A model generated the notes under the pieces. It ran no database searches. It saw nothing but the letters and a program-made list of their open reading frames with translations, and was not told the origin of the DNA. Below, in pieces: positions 1 to 8,950 of a stretch of 64,000 nucleotides of DNA. Every line of letters begins with the position of its first letter. The first letter of the stretch is position 1. This DNA is from Stutzerimonas stutzeri (GTDB lineage: Bacteria > Pseudomonadota > Gammaproteobacteria > Pseudomonadales > Pseudomonadaceae): positions 62,001-126,000 of the forward strand of contig NZ_JAMOHY010000007.1 of assembly GCF_024448695.1 (NCBI RefSeq), given 5' to 3'. The position numbers and the translations under genes are program-made.

Positions 1-1721
1 TTCGCCTCGATGCGGTCGCGCAGACGGCGCAGGGCGTAGGGGCGGTGTTCGTCGAAGGGCAGTTGTAGGTCGCGCAGCGCCTGTTCCACCTCGCGCTGTG
101 CGGTTTTGCCGCCCAGCGGCTTGGCCAGTTGTACGGCGAACTCCTGCGGTGAAGCAGCCGATAGCTCGCGGCGCTGCGGGCGGCGGATGTTCTCCACGGC
201 GCAGGCTTCGGCGGCACTCTGTTCCTCGGCACTGGTTTCGGTGAACAGCGAGAACAGCGAGAAGGCGAGTACGTTGACTGCCAGCGAGGCAATTGCGGCC
301 AGATGCCAGCTGGTGTCGTCGAGCACATAAACGAGGTTGAACAGGGGGATGTAGAAGCCGTTCAGGTTGCCCACCAGCGGCAACAGCATGGTGATTACCC
401 AGACGCTGATCCCCGCCAGCAGGCCGATGATGTAGCCACGGCGATTGGCGGTGGGCCAATAAAGAACCGACAGCACGCCCGGCAGGAACTGTAGGGTTGC
501 GACGAAGGCGACGATGCCCAGATTGGACAGGTCCTGTTCGGCGCCAAGCATCAGGTAGAAACCGTAGCCGGCCATGATGATGGTCAGGATCAGGCTGCGG
601 CGGGTCCATTTCAGCCAGCGATAGATATTGCCTTCGGTGGGTGGCTGGTAGAGCGGCAGCACCAGATGGTTGAGGGCCATGCCCGACAGCGCCAGGGTGC
701 AGACGATGATCAGCCCGCTGGAAGCCGACAGGCCTCCGACGAACGCCAGCAGCGTCAGGACTTCGCTTTGCGCTGTGATGCCCAGGCCCAGGGTGAAATA
801 TTCGGGGTTGGTGCTCACGCCTAACTTGAGCCCGGCCCAGAGAATCAGCGGCACCGCCAAACTCATCAGCAGCAGGTACAACGGCAATCCCCAGCTGGCG
901 CTGACCAGCGCGCGCGGGTTGAGATTCTCGGTGAAGGTCATGTGGTACATGTGCGGCATGACGATGGCCGAGGCGAAAAACACCAGCAACAGTGTGCGCC
1001 ACGGCCCTTCCTGTAATGGCGTGTGCAGCGCCTGGAGGGCGGACTGATTCTGCAACAGCCAGATTTCCAGCTGGTGTGGACCGCCGAACACCACAAAAAG
1101 CGCATACAGACCGATGGCGCCGAAGGTCAGCAGCTTGACCAGGGATTCAAAGGCGATCGCGAAGACCAAGCCCTCATGCTTTTCGCGGGTGGCGATATGC
1201 CGGGCGCCGAAAAGAATGGTGAAGAGCATGATCATCACGCAATAGCCCAGTGCTACCCGCTCCTGCAGCGGTTCCAGGGTGAGAATGCCGATGGCGTCGG
1301 CGACCGCCTGGATCTGCAAGGCCAGCAGCGGCAGCATGCCGACCAGCATGACGATGGTTGTCAGTGCACCGGCCCAGGTGCTGCGAAAGCGAAAGGCGAA
1401 CAAGTCTGCCAGGGACGCCAGCTGATAGGTTCGGGTAACCCGCAGGATCGGATAGAGCAGCACCGGCGCCAGCAGAAACGCGCCGCAGACGCCCAGATAG
1501 GTCGCGAGAAAACCGTAGCCGTACTGATAGGCCAGGCCGACCGTGCCGTAGAAGGCCCAGGCGCTGGCATAGACGCCCAGCGACAGGGTGTAGGTCAGCG
1601 GATGACGGATGATCCAGCGCGGAATCAACCCACGCTCGCTGACCCAGGCCACCCCGAACAGCACTAGCAGGTAGGCGACGCTGATCAGGATCAGGTGGCT
1701 GAGGCTAAAGCTCGTCTGCAT
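1..1721 (-). CDS. cbrA: CbrA sensor kinase, N-terminal transporter-like half (partial)
   Basis: The frame runs open from the ATG at 1721 through the window edge, giving about 573 residues. It begins MQTSFSLSHLILISVAYLL and is a long series of membrane segments of the sodium:solute symporter (SSF) fold, as in CbrA, the Pseudomonas sensor that with CbrB controls carbon/nitrogen balance and catabolite repression through the crcZ small RNA. The PAS and histidine-kinase half lies outside the window. The start overlaps the end of cbrX by 17 bases, so translation is probably coupled. The family call rests on the highly characteristic N-terminal sequence and the cbrX/gluQRS/dksA context. An unrelated SSF-type permease is unlikely because of the coupled cbrX. 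Confidence 0.88.
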   Translation of the reverse strand, partial: MQTSFSLSHLILISVAYLLVLFGVAWVSERGLIPRWIIRHPLTYTLSLGVYASAWAFYGTVGLAYQYGYGFLATYLGVCGAFLLAPVLLYPILRVTRTYQLASLADLFAFRFRSTWAGALTTIVMLVGMLPLLALQIQAVADAIGILTLEPLQERVALGYCVMIMLFTILFGARHIATREKHEGLVFAIAFESLVKLLTFGAIGLYALFVVFGGPHQLEIWLLQNQSALQALHTPLQEGPWRTLLLVFFASAIVMPHMYHMTFTENLNPRALVSASWGLPLYLLLMSLAVPLILWAGLKLGVSTNPEYFTLGLGITAQSEVLTLLAFVGGLSASSGLIIVCTLALSGMALNHLVLPLYQPPTEGNIYRWLKWTRRSLILTIIMAGYGFYLMLGAEQDLSNLGIVAFVATLQFLPGVLSVLYWPTANRRGYIIGLLAGISVWVITMLLPLVGNLNGFYIPLFNLVYVLDDTSWHLAAIASLAVNVLAFSLFSLFTETSAEEQSAAEACAVENIRRPQRRELSAASPQEFAVQLAKPLGGKTAQREVEQALRDLQLPFDEHRPYALRRLRDRIEA

Positions 1722-1881
1722 CGCGCTGGCTCTGAAGAATGAAAGTCACCACGATAAGAATCAGCCACAACAGGTAGGGCCGGTACCAGGCGCCGTTGGG
1801 ATCGATCCACCAGTCCATGATTGCGGGAGAGAACAGATAGATCCCCACTACCAGAAGCAGCACCAGTCGGTAGATGTACAT
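1705..1881 (-). CDS. cbrX: CbrX small membrane protein upstream of cbrA
   Basis: A 58-residue protein beginning MYIYRLVLLLVVGIYLFS, with two hydrophobic segments separated by a Trp-rich turn (MDWWIDPNG). A small open frame just upstream of and overlapping cbrA has been described in Pseudomonas as cbrX and is co-transcribed with cbrA; this matches in position and overlap (1705-1721). Its molecular role is unknown. The frame can be extended to an ATG at 1944, but the added residues are not hydrophobic and that ATG has a GGAG only one base away, so the start at 1881 is preferred; neither has a good ribosome-binding site. The 2062 kinase gene diverges from it. Confidence 0.7.
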   Translation of the reverse strand: MYIYRLVLLLVVGIYLFSPAIMDWWIDPNGAWYRPYLLWLILIVVTFILQSQRDADEL

Positions 1882-2061
1882 GCCGGGTCTCGTGTCGGAA
1901 GTAGGGCGATGGTAGAGCAGCAGGCCATAAAAAGCAGCTGACATGCTCCATCTGTGGGTGTGTTGCTACTTAGGCCGTATGCCGAGCTGCCCTCCCGCGG
2001 TGCGTCTGTAATGTGCGAAACTTTGCAGCTGATTTCGGAGGGTCGCTGCCCTGAATTTGCA

Positions 2062-4008
2062 ATGAGCTTGAGGATTTATGTTGTGAAGGCCATTGTGATT
2101 TCGTTCCTGCTGCCGGCCCTCTGGTTACTGTGCGCCCTGCCGATCCAGGCAGCACCACTGCAGCTTGGTAGCGACCTTCCGTATACCGTTCACGAAGATG
2201 TCTCCGGCGAGCTGACGCGAGACGAGGTCCTGCCGATTTTACAGGCTGGTCCGGAGGTGAACCGCCTGGGCGCTTTGTCCAAAGGATATACACGCTCAGC
2301 CTACTGGCTGCGCTTCGAGTTGCCCGCGACTGCCTTCGCCGCAGGTGAGCGCTGGATGCAGGTGCGCCCGAACTTTCTCGACGACGTTCGGATTTTCTAT
2401 CGCCCGCTTGCAGATGGCGGTATCTGGCAAGAGCGCCGTGCCGGCGATACCCAGCGCGGGGTAATAGGTGATGTGGACGATCGTTTCGCATTATTCGTCA
2501 TGCCGACGAGCGAGACGGGTTACGAGGTGCTGCTGAGGGTCATTAGCAGTAGCGCGATGATGCTGCAGCTAGGGTTTTGGGTCCCCACCGAGTTCACACA
2601 GCAGGCGATGCGGGCAACCGGTCTCTGGAGTGCCTATTTCGGATTGGCAGCCCTGTCCAGCCTGATGGCGCTGGCGCTGGCTATTGTACTCAAGAAGCGG
2701 CTGCTCTGGTCGGTCACGGCAATGTCGACGGCCTATGGCTTGGTGGCCTGCATCCAGGGGTACGTGGCGTGGATGGTGCCGGGTGTTGGCAGGCTGTTGC
2801 AGCATTATCTGACTGGCAGCCTGACGTTGCTTTCCTATGCCGCCGTGCTGTGGATGGCGGTCGAAGCGCTGGGGTTGCGAAAGCGGTTGCCTTGGATGTA
2901 CCGGCTGGTGCTGGGGAGCAGCGGCCTGATCGTACTGTTGCTATGGAGTATTCCGCTGGGCTTATACGGTGAGGCCGTCCGTGTTCTGGCTCTGTTGTAC
3001 CTGCCGGCGGGCTTTCTGTGTATCGGTATCGGGCTCTACCTGTGGATGCGTGATCGGCCTCCGCTTGCCATCGTGCTACTGGGTGCCGGCCCGCTGTTCT
3101 GCATTGCCGTAAGTCTGTTCGGTCTGTTCTCAGTGTTCGGATGGGTGCCATTCCGCGAGGGGATCTATGTGGTCTGGCAGGTCGCTCTGGTAGTAAACAT
3201 GCTGCTCGTTACCTCGATTGCCGTCTTCCAGGTTCGCGATAGGCGCCTGCAGGAGGTGGAAAAGACTCACTTGGCCCGCGAGCTCCGTGTGGAGCGCGAA
3301 GCGCGGTTTCATCAGCGGCAGTTCATGGGCATGATCGCTCATGAGTTCCGGACTCCACTGGCAGTGATTTCCGCCAGCCTGGAGAATCTACGACTGCTGC
3401 CAGCCGCGCATGAGCAGGCACTGCGCTACAACCGGATCGGGCGTGCCAGCGAGCGACTTGTGCAACTGACCGATAACTGCCTGGCTGACGCCCGCCTGGA
3501 TGCCGGTGAGCTGCTTATCGCCCGCAGGTCAACCTGCCTGGTCGAGCTGCTTGCCTCGGCAGCGTCGCTGGTTCAGCTCTCCGATCACCATTGCTGGAAA
3601 TTGATGATGGATGGTGAGGACATATCGGATGTGCCGGCCATCAAGGCCATGGCGAATGTGGATCCAGCCCTGATGCGTATCGCGCTATCGAACGTCATCG
3701 ACAATGCGGTGAAATACTCTTCAGGAGGCACCATCCTTATTGAACTTGCTCGTGACGGTAAGGGTTGGTCGATTGCCATAACCGACTCCGGGGAAGGGAT
3801 CGATGAGTCGCGGATGTGTATCATCTTTGAGCGTTACCGGCAGGCCAATGACGTGGATCAGCCTGAGCAAGGCGTAGGGCTTGGCTTGTATGTCAGCAGG
3901 CAGATTCTCAGGGCGCACAGCGGCGACCTGCGCCTTGCCAGGAATACGGCCTCGGGTTGCCGTTTCACTTTCACTTTCCCTGACCATCGTGAGCTCTGTC
4001 CCGCCTGA
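2062..4008 (+). CDS. 7TMR-DISM sensor histidine kinase at head of filament locus
   Basis: A 648-residue membrane histidine kinase. A signal peptide (residues 1 to about 27, ending IQAAP) is followed by a periplasmic 7TMR-DISM extracellular domain, seven membrane helices (about 185-385), a short coiled coil, a HisKA domain with the phospho-accepting His427 in MIAHEFRTPL, and an HATPase domain with N box (NVIDNAVKYSS), G1 (DSGEGID), F box (IFERYRQ) and G2 (GVGLGLY). All catalytic boxes look intact. The longer GTG frame from 1954 adds 36 residues that do not look like a signal peptide, so the ATG at 2062 was chosen. The stop overlaps the next ATG, so it is translationally coupled to the response regulator. 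By position the pair is the likely regulator of the pilin operon that follows; the ligand is unknown, and the family often senses carbohydrates or lipids. Confidence 0.85.
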   Translation: MSLRIYVVKAIVISFLLPALWLLCALPIQAAPLQLGSDLPYTVHEDVSGELTRDEVLPILQAGPEVNRLGALSKGYTRSAYWLRFELPATAFAAGERWMQVRPNFLDDVRIFYRPLADGGIWQERRAGDTQRGVIGDVDDRFALFVMPTSETGYEVLLRVISSSAMMLQLGFWVPTEFTQQAMRATGLWSAYFGLAALSSLMALALAIVLKKRLLWSVTAMSTAYGLVACIQGYVAWMVPGVGRLLQHYLTGSLTLLSYAAVLWMAVEALGLRKRLPWMYRLVLGSSGLIVLLLWSIPLGLYGEAVRVLALLYLPAGFLCIGIGLYLWMRDRPPLAIVLLGAGPLFCIAVSLFGLFSVFGWVPFREGIYVVWQVALVVNMLLVTSIAVFQVRDRRLQEVEKTHLARELRVEREARFHQRQFMGMIAHEFRTPLAVISASLENLRLLPAAHEQALRYNRIGRASERLVQLTDNCLADARLDAGELLIARRSTCLVELLASAASLVQLSDHHCWKLMMDGEDISDVPAIKAMANVDPALMRIALSNVIDNAVKYSSGGTILIELARDGKGWSIAITDSGEGIDESRMCIIFERYRQANDVDQPEQGVGLGLYVSRQILRAHSGDLRLARNTASGCRFTFTFPDHRELCPA

Positions 4009-4751
4009 TGAATCTACCTTGTCTGCGACTCGCCCTCATTGAGGATAACGAAGACCTACGTGATGAGCTGCTGTTCTTCCTGCGCCATCGAGGGTACAGC
4101 GCCTGGGGGGTCGCCAGTGCCGAGGCGTTCTGGAAAGAGCTGCACCGCAACCCGGTGGATATCGTTCTGGTCGATCTTGGGTTGCCCGGAGAGGATGGCT
4201 TCAGTGTCGTGCAGTACCTGCACAGCATGGGCAGCTACGGGGTGATTATCCTTACCGCGCGTGGCGGGGAACAAGAGCGGCTGCGGGGGCTTAACCTGGG
4301 TGCTGATCTGTTTCTGGTCAAGCCGGTCAATCTCGCGCGGCTCGGTACTGCTCTACACGCATTGGGGCTGCGTCTGCACGGCGGGGAGGACGCTCAGCAA
4401 TCAGGCCGAATCAGGCTCGATGACCCGCGCGAGCAGTGGCAGCTTGATGCCGGAAGGGGCTGTCTGAGGGACCCCTCGGATAAACGTCTTGCGCTGTCGC
4501 CTCAGGAGTTCGAACTGCTCAAAATCCTGGTTCACTCGGCTAGCCAGGTCTTCAGCAAGGAAGCCCTTCATGATCTGTTGTTTGAGTATGCCGACGTGAT
4601 GGAGCTTCACCGGGTCGATGTCATCCTCAGTCGTCTGCGCAGCAAGGCAAGGGCTCAAGGTATGAGCCTTCCGATTCGTTCGGTATTCGGTAAAGGCATC
4701 GTGTTCACCGGGGCAGTACAAGGGGTCTCTGGCACACCAGCGTCGCGCTAG
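4008..4751 (+). CDS. OmpR/PhoB-family response regulator
   Basis: A 247-residue DNA-binding response regulator. The receiver domain (about 6-120) has the acidic pair in IEDNED, the phospho-acceptor Asp56 in LVDLGLPG, the Thr in ILTARG and the conserved Lys in LVKPVN. A Trans_reg_C winged helix follows (about 145-240), with the typical LSPQEFELLKIL and a final FGKGIVFTG hairpin. It starts on the stop codon of the histidine kinase gene (TGATG), making one two-component unit. Next comes 285 bases without a gene and then the first prepilin in the same orientation, so control of the filament operon is a reasonable inference. No regulator of this kind is part of the classical MSHA locus. Confidence 0.88.
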   Translation: MNLPCLRLALIEDNEDLRDELLFFLRHRGYSAWGVASAEAFWKELHRNPVDIVLVDLGLPGEDGFSVVQYLHSMGSYGVIILTARGGEQERLRGLNLGADLFLVKPVNLARLGTALHALGLRLHGGEDAQQSGRIRLDDPREQWQLDAGRGCLRDPSDKRLALSPQEFELLKILVHSASQVFSKEALHDLLFEYADVMELHRVDVILSRLRSKARAQGMSLPIRSVFGKGIVFTGAVQGVSGTPASR

Positions 4752-5036
4752 CGACAATCTTGTATGGGGTGGCACCGGCCGACTGTCGCCTCCGACCCTG
4801 CTTTTCCGACCTGATTATCTGCGCTTGCCGGTGTGGGGGCGCCTGCCTGTCAACTTTTCCAAGGCTATTCCAGGCTTGTCCACGAGCGCCTGTTGCTGAG
4901 AGATATGAGAGGTTTGAGACTGACATGGCTCATAAGCGCTATGTCAAAGTGCCATCCAAGCTCTGACAGACTCCGAGGCGATTGGTTCCGCTTCAGTGTT
5001 TTCAAGTTTGCCGGTCCGCACCCTTATCACTCATCG
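4752..5036 (+). promoter_or_regulatory. Leader region before the prepilin operon, with an inverted repeat
   Basis: This 285-base gap between the response regulator and the first prepilin is the only sizeable gap in the filament locus and is the natural place for its promoter. TGACAT at 4921-4926 and ATGTCA at 4941-4946 form a perfect inverted repeat with a 14-base spacer and are a candidate regulator site. No convincing sigma-70 or sigma-54 promoter was recognised by eye. OmpR-type regulators more often bind direct repeats, so the assignment is weak. Confidence 0.35.
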
Positions 5037-5837
5037 ATGGAAAAAAACATGCGTTCACTCAAACATGTTTCGCCCCGTAGCCAGCAGGGCTTCACTCTGG
5101 TGGAGATATCTCTCGTTCTGGTTGTGATCGGGCTGATCCTTGGTGCGGTCTCGATCGGCAAGGACGTTCAGCGAAACGCAGAATATACGAAGATCAAGCA
5201 GAAGTTTGTCGACCAGTGGGCAAGTGCCTACAACGCGCATTATCTGCGGAGCGGTGTCGTGGTTGGTGACAGCCAGATTCAGCCACGGCTGATGGTTAAC
5301 GGCAGTGAGTTTGCTGTTGTCGCTGACCTGATTTCCGGACAGGACATGACCGGCGCCACGCCGCCAAATGCGATCTGCCAGGGTGCTGCGGCGCCGGGCT
5401 TATCCTCTGCAGATTCGATCCTGCATCGCGAGATGGACCGTCACGGGGTGCGCATGCCGCCTGGCCGTGCTGAAGGGTTTGAAGATCGCTACGCCTACCT
5501 GGACACCAACGGCAACCCCCAGGAGCTGCAGGTGTGTTTCCAGTGGAACAGACCTGGTAATCCGGCCAGCTCCGGAAACGTCATGGTGATTACCGGTCTG
5601 ACGCCCGACCTGGCCCGTGCGCTTGACCAGATGATTGACGGCAAGGCGGATTCCCGTGAGGGACTTTTCCGCAAATATGACATCGCTAACGGCACTGGCG
5701 GAGAACCCGGCGTGGAGTGGGCTGCGAACAATACCCAGGCCTATGGCGCCGCCACGGGTTCCGCGACCGACACCAACCAGAATCTGGATGAAGACCAGGT
5801 CATTACGGTTGTCGCCACCTACAAGATGAATCAGTGA
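5037..5837 (+). CDS. Type IV prepilin-like protein, family A member 1
   Basis: A 266-residue prepilin. A short basic leader ends at a prepilin peptidase site, QQG|FTLVE, followed by a hydrophobic helix (SLVLVVIGLILGAV) and an amphipathic stretch. The globular part shares blocks with the products at 5852 and 20151: GDSQxxP near residue 80, then RMPPGRAEGFEDRYAYL, DTNGNPQELQVCF, GLTPDLARALDQM and a C-terminal DEDQVITV block. Two conserved cysteines may form a disulphide. Start: ATG at 5037 or 5049; neither has a strong ribosome-binding site, and the frame upstream to 4833 lacks a leader-like sequence. A prepilin peptidase is not encoded here, so processing by the chromosomal PilD is presumed. 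Major versus minor pilin status cannot be told from the sequence. Confidence 0.82.
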   Translation: MEKNMRSLKHVSPRSQQGFTLVEISLVLVVIGLILGAVSIGKDVQRNAEYTKIKQKFVDQWASAYNAHYLRSGVVVGDSQIQPRLMVNGSEFAVVADLISGQDMTGATPPNAICQGAAAPGLSSADSILHREMDRHGVRMPPGRAEGFEDRYAYLDTNGNPQELQVCFQWNRPGNPASSGNVMVITGLTPDLARALDQMIDGKADSREGLFRKYDIANGTGGEPGVEWAANNTQAYGAATGSATDTNQNLDEDQVITVVATYKMNQ

Positions 5838-5851
5838 GTAGGGAGATGGCG

Positions 5852-6682
5852 ATGAGGCCGACAGTTGTAAGGTCTATGGGCACCCGCCAGGGCGGCTACA
5901 CCCTGATGGAGATTGTCTTGGTGATGGCCGTCATCGGTCTGATCATGGGTGGTTTAAGTATTGGTCGCGAAGTGCTTCGCGAGGCTGAATACAACCGTAT
6001 CCAGAGCAAGTTTCTCTTGCCCTGGAAGCAGAACTACGATCTTTACTATCAGCGTACCGGTGTGGCCGTAGGGGACAGTCAGGTGGCACCCACCCTCATG
6101 GTCAACGGTTATGAAGCTGTGTTTGATCACATTGGTGGCGGCGTTGCCGGTATTCCTGCCAATTACCGTAACACCGGTCGCAGGGTGTGCCATGGCGCTG
6201 GTTACCCGGCTAATTCGATGGGGGCGGGTGATCCCCCCCTTTCCAACCTTGATCTGCACCAGCTGTTTGACAGAGTCGGTATTCGTATGCCGGCCGGGCG
6301 CGCAGAGGGGGCGGAGGACCGCTACGCCTACAAGGATAACAATGGCAATCCCGTCGAGCTGCAGATCTGCTTTCAGTGGAATCCTGAAGGCACCATCAGC
6401 GGTGCGGGCAATGTCATGGTTATCCGCGGGCTGACTCCGGACCTGGCGCGCAAGCTCGACCAGATGGTCGATGGCAAGGCCGATGCCTACGAGGGTCGCT
6501 TCCGCCAGCAGAATGTCAACCATAACGTGCTTGAGCGTAGCCGCCAGCTTCCAGGGTATGAGTGGAGCGCCAACAACACCTATAACCACCGTGACTCAAA
6601 TACCAGCGCCTACGGGCAGGGTACGTCGGGCGACGAGGATCGTGTGGTGCTGGTGACTGCGCACTGGGTCATGGATCAGTGA
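5852..6682 (+). CDS. Type IV prepilin-like protein, family A member 2
   Basis: A 276-residue prepilin with leader cleavage at RQGG|YTLME, a hydrophobic helix (LVMAVIGLIMGGL) and the same globular blocks as its upstream neighbour: GDSQVAPTLMVNG, RMPAGRAEGAEDRYAY, DNNGNPVELQICFQWN, GLTPDLARKLDQMVDG and DEDRVVLVT. The two are clearly tandem paralogs. The frame opens with a GTG at 5834 overlapping the previous stop, but GGGAG at 5841-5845 is properly spaced for the ATG at 5852, which was chosen; the ATG at 5846 is another option. It is followed without a gap by the PilO-like gene (TGATG overlap). Confidence 0.83.
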   Translation: MRPTVVRSMGTRQGGYTLMEIVLVMAVIGLIMGGLSIGREVLREAEYNRIQSKFLLPWKQNYDLYYQRTGVAVGDSQVAPTLMVNGYEAVFDHIGGGVAGIPANYRNTGRRVCHGAGYPANSMGAGDPPLSNLDLHQLFDRVGIRMPAGRAEGAEDRYAYKDNNGNPVELQICFQWNPEGTISGAGNVMVIRGLTPDLARKLDQMVDGKADAYEGRFRQQNVNHNVLERSRQLPGYEWSANNTYNHRDSNTSAYGQGTSGDEDRVVLVTAHWVMDQ

Positions 6683-7176
6683 TGAGCGCCTGGAGCAAAG
6701 TCGCTGGCGGGCGTGTAGGGATGGGACTGATTGTGCTTGGCACCCTTGCACTGCCGTACCTGGCGAAAACCGCATTCAGCTACAAAGCACAAGCCGGAGT
6801 AGCCGAGCGGCAGTTGATGAACAATCAGCGACAGGTCGAACAGCAGGCAAGCGCGCAACAGCAGTTGCTGCGCTGGCAACAGGCGCGCAGCCAATGGGAT
6901 GCCTTGGCAGGGCATGCCGATGAACTCGGCTGGCGTACCAGCCTGTGGAACGTTCGCTCGATAGACGTGGACGGCAAACGCTATTCGCGGCGCGAGGCCG
7001 ATACGTTGATCAACAGCCTGGAGTCCAGCCGCGACGGCTTCATGCTGGCAAAAGCGTTCTCGATGAAGTTGATGAGTAACAGCGGCTCGCTTTTCATCAC
7101 GTCCTCTGCTGGGGATCAGGCAGGGGTGATTCAACTCTCGCTCTCGGGTAACTATTATTCGCGGAGCACGCAATGA
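6682..7176 (+). CDS. PilO/MshJ-like bitopic assembly protein (tentative)
   Basis: A 164-residue protein with one membrane segment (about 11-28, MGLIVLGTLALPYLA), then a Gln-rich coiled coil (about 38-70) and a small C-terminal domain. This size and layout fit PilO/GspM/MshJ, inner-membrane partners of the PilM-N/GspL protein in alignment complexes. No diagnostic motif was seen, so the name rests on topology and on lying between prepilins and a GspL/PilN-like gene. Both ends overlap neighbours (TGATG at 6680-6684; ATGA at 7173-7176), implying coupled translation. A PilN-like role is the main alternative. Confidence 0.55.
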   Translation: MSAWSKVAGGRVGMGLIVLGTLALPYLAKTAFSYKAQAGVAERQLMNNQRQVEQQASAQQQLLRWQQARSQWDALAGHADELGWRTSLWNVRSIDVDGKRYSRREADTLINSLESSRDGFMLAKAFSMKLMSNSGSLFITSSAGDQAGVIQLSLSGNYYSRSTQ

Positions 7177-8432
7177 GCCAATCGCAGTGGTTGCTCGATC
7201 TCAAAGGCAAGGTCTGGCAGGCCGGCCCTGAAACGACGGGTATTGTGGAAAGCCTGGACGCGTTGCGCGGACCAGCCGTTGTTATCAGTGATTATCAGGG
7301 TGCGCCGTTTGGTGTGGAGTCTCTGCCAGCCCACCACCATAACCTTGCCCCCTTGCTGGACAAACGCCTGCGCGATGAGGGCGATATTGACGGCCTGGCG
7401 CGCGTCATCATTCACGCGCGTGAGCGGCAGGGCGACCTGGCGCGCGTATGTTACACGGCGATCCCGTTAGCCGTTTCCATGCGCTATCGGCGCTGGCTCG
7501 GTCAATGCGATGACCACATTCTGCTTGTTTCGCTGCTTGAAGCGTTGCTCATCCTTGCGCGACGCCAGGGGCTTGATAACGGCGTGCTGGCCTTCGTCAG
7601 TGACGACAGTGTCGATGTTCTGGTGTTGCAGGATGGCCTGGTTCTGCACGCAGGCCGGCAGCGCCTGTATGGCAGTGATAGCAGCGGTCATACGCGCATC
7701 GCGGCCTTTATCGCCGCTCAGCAGAGCCTGTTTGCCGATCGCGAACGGCAGATGGATTTTCTGCTGCTGGAGCGCAGCGCAGGCGAGAGCCAGCCACTTA
7801 TCGACGCACTGGCATACAGTAGCTTCCAGAACGTCATTTCTGTGATGTCGGCGGCCCGTCTGTTTGAGCATGCAAGCATCAAGCATTCCGACCTCGATGG
7901 CGTCAGCCGGGCGTTGTATCTCGCCAAACGGGCGTTGCCCTGGGCCGTGGCTGGAATGCTTGCCCTGTGCCTGGCCAGTGTTGCCGGCGCGCTGTACTGG
8001 AAGCACGAGGCGCGTTCGCTGCAGGCCGCCCTGAGCGATGTGAAGGCACAGAGCGTCAATGTAACCCTGGCGGAAATTGAAGGCGCTCTGCGCAGTGCCG
8101 AGAGCCTGGCCTTGTCCCAGCGGGAACGTGCCGATTTCGTACACCTTGCCGAACGGGTTCGCACCACACCTGACCCGGCTAGTCTGCTCCGTCATCTGCG
8201 ACAAGCCGTGCCTGACAGTATCGAGCTGACCGAGGCGGGCATCGTTTCGGACGAGGCGGGCGTGCTGATCATTGTCGCGGGACGCAGCGATAGCGTTGCC
8301 GCGCCCTTCGCCGCAGAAGAGCGGTTTGTAAAGGCGCTGAATGGCCTCGGCTACGAGGTGGTTCGGCGTGAAATCAGCAGTGGCATCGGTAACAGCCTGT
8401 TCCGTCTGGCGCTGACCTGGAGCGAAGCATGA
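7173..8432 (+). CDS. GspL/PilM-PilN/MshI-like inner-membrane platform protein
   Basis: A 419-residue protein: a cytoplasmic domain of about 250 residues with the feel of the actin-like PilM/GspL fold, one membrane helix (about 253-275, AVAGMLALCLASVAGALYW), then a coiled coil and a periplasmic PilN-like alpha/beta domain (about 290-419). In T2SS and MSHA systems such a protein links the assembly ATPase to the periplasmic alignment complex. Gene order (PilO-like, GspL-like, PilP-like, unknown, secretin) supports this. No ATP-binding signature could be confirmed by eye. It overlaps both neighbours by four bases. Confidence 0.65.
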   Translation: MSQSQWLLDLKGKVWQAGPETTGIVESLDALRGPAVVISDYQGAPFGVESLPAHHHNLAPLLDKRLRDEGDIDGLARVIIHARERQGDLARVCYTAIPLAVSMRYRRWLGQCDDHILLVSLLEALLILARRQGLDNGVLAFVSDDSVDVLVLQDGLVLHAGRQRLYGSDSSGHTRIAAFIAAQQSLFADRERQMDFLLLERSAGESQPLIDALAYSSFQNVISVMSAARLFEHASIKHSDLDGVSRALYLAKRALPWAVAGMLALCLASVAGALYWKHEARSLQAALSDVKAQSVNVTLAEIEGALRSAESLALSQRERADFVHLAERVRTTPDPASLLRHLRQAVPDSIELTEAGIVSDEAGVLIIVAGRSDSVAAPFAAEERFVKALNGLGYEVVRREISSGIGNSLFRLALTWSEA

Positions 8433-8950
8433 AAAAGAAATACCTCGCTGCGGGCCTGCTTGTAGGCGCCGCTGCCTCCAGCGTACTCGCCTACCAACTC
8501 GCCAGCGCCCAAGAGCGACAGGCGCAGCAATGGCGACCCGGCCAGGATACGCAATTGCAAGGCCTCGATGCCCGGCTGGGTGAAAAGGTGCGGGAGTTTC
8601 TCGAGTTGAACGAACTGCTGAGCAGGCAGTTGGAGACCGGGCAGTTGACGCGCGATGGGCAGCCGGGTCTGCCATTGCTGACTGGCCTTGAAGCTGCGCC
8701 CAAGCCCGTCAAGATCGAAAATGCCAAAAGCCCTGCGCGCACTACCAGGCCGGCTCCATGGTGGACTCGCTACAAGCTGAGCATGGTGGTTGCTTCGGAC
8801 GGCTCTCCTTCTGCGGTAATCAATGGCCGTTATGTACGCGTTGGCGATGCAGTGGCGCCGGGCGTGGTTGTACGGCGAATTGAACCAGGCCAGGTCACTC
8901 TGGTTCGGGCCGGTGAACATGCGCAGCTGAAACTCGGTGCGGCGAAATGA
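8429..8950 (+). CDS. GspC/PilP/MshK-like secretin-linking protein
   Basis: A 173-residue protein with an N-terminal membrane anchor (about 6-22), a helical linker (about 27-60), a Pro/Lys-rich stretch and a C-terminal small beta domain (about 112-173). That domain contains AVINGRYVRVGDAVAPG followed by VRRIEPGQVTLVR, typical of the homology region of GspC and PilP, which contacts the N0 domain of the secretin. The secretin lies two genes downstream. Coupled to both neighbours by ATGA overlaps. The family call is supported by the beta-domain pattern; distinction between GspC and PilP types is not possible here. Confidence 0.68.
   Translation: MKKKYLAAGLLVGAAASSVLAYQLASAQERQAQQWRPGQDTQLQGLDARLGEKVREFLELNELLSRQLETGQLTRDGQPGLPLLTGLEAAPKPVKIENAKSPARTTRPAPWWTRYKLSMVVASDGSPSAVINGRYVRVGDAVAPGVVVRRIEPGQVTLVRAGEHAQLKLGAAK

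Noticed and set aside
6837-7000. Frameshift in the PilO-like region
   Set aside because: The frame is open from the overlapped start to stop, and both ends show normal translational coupling.
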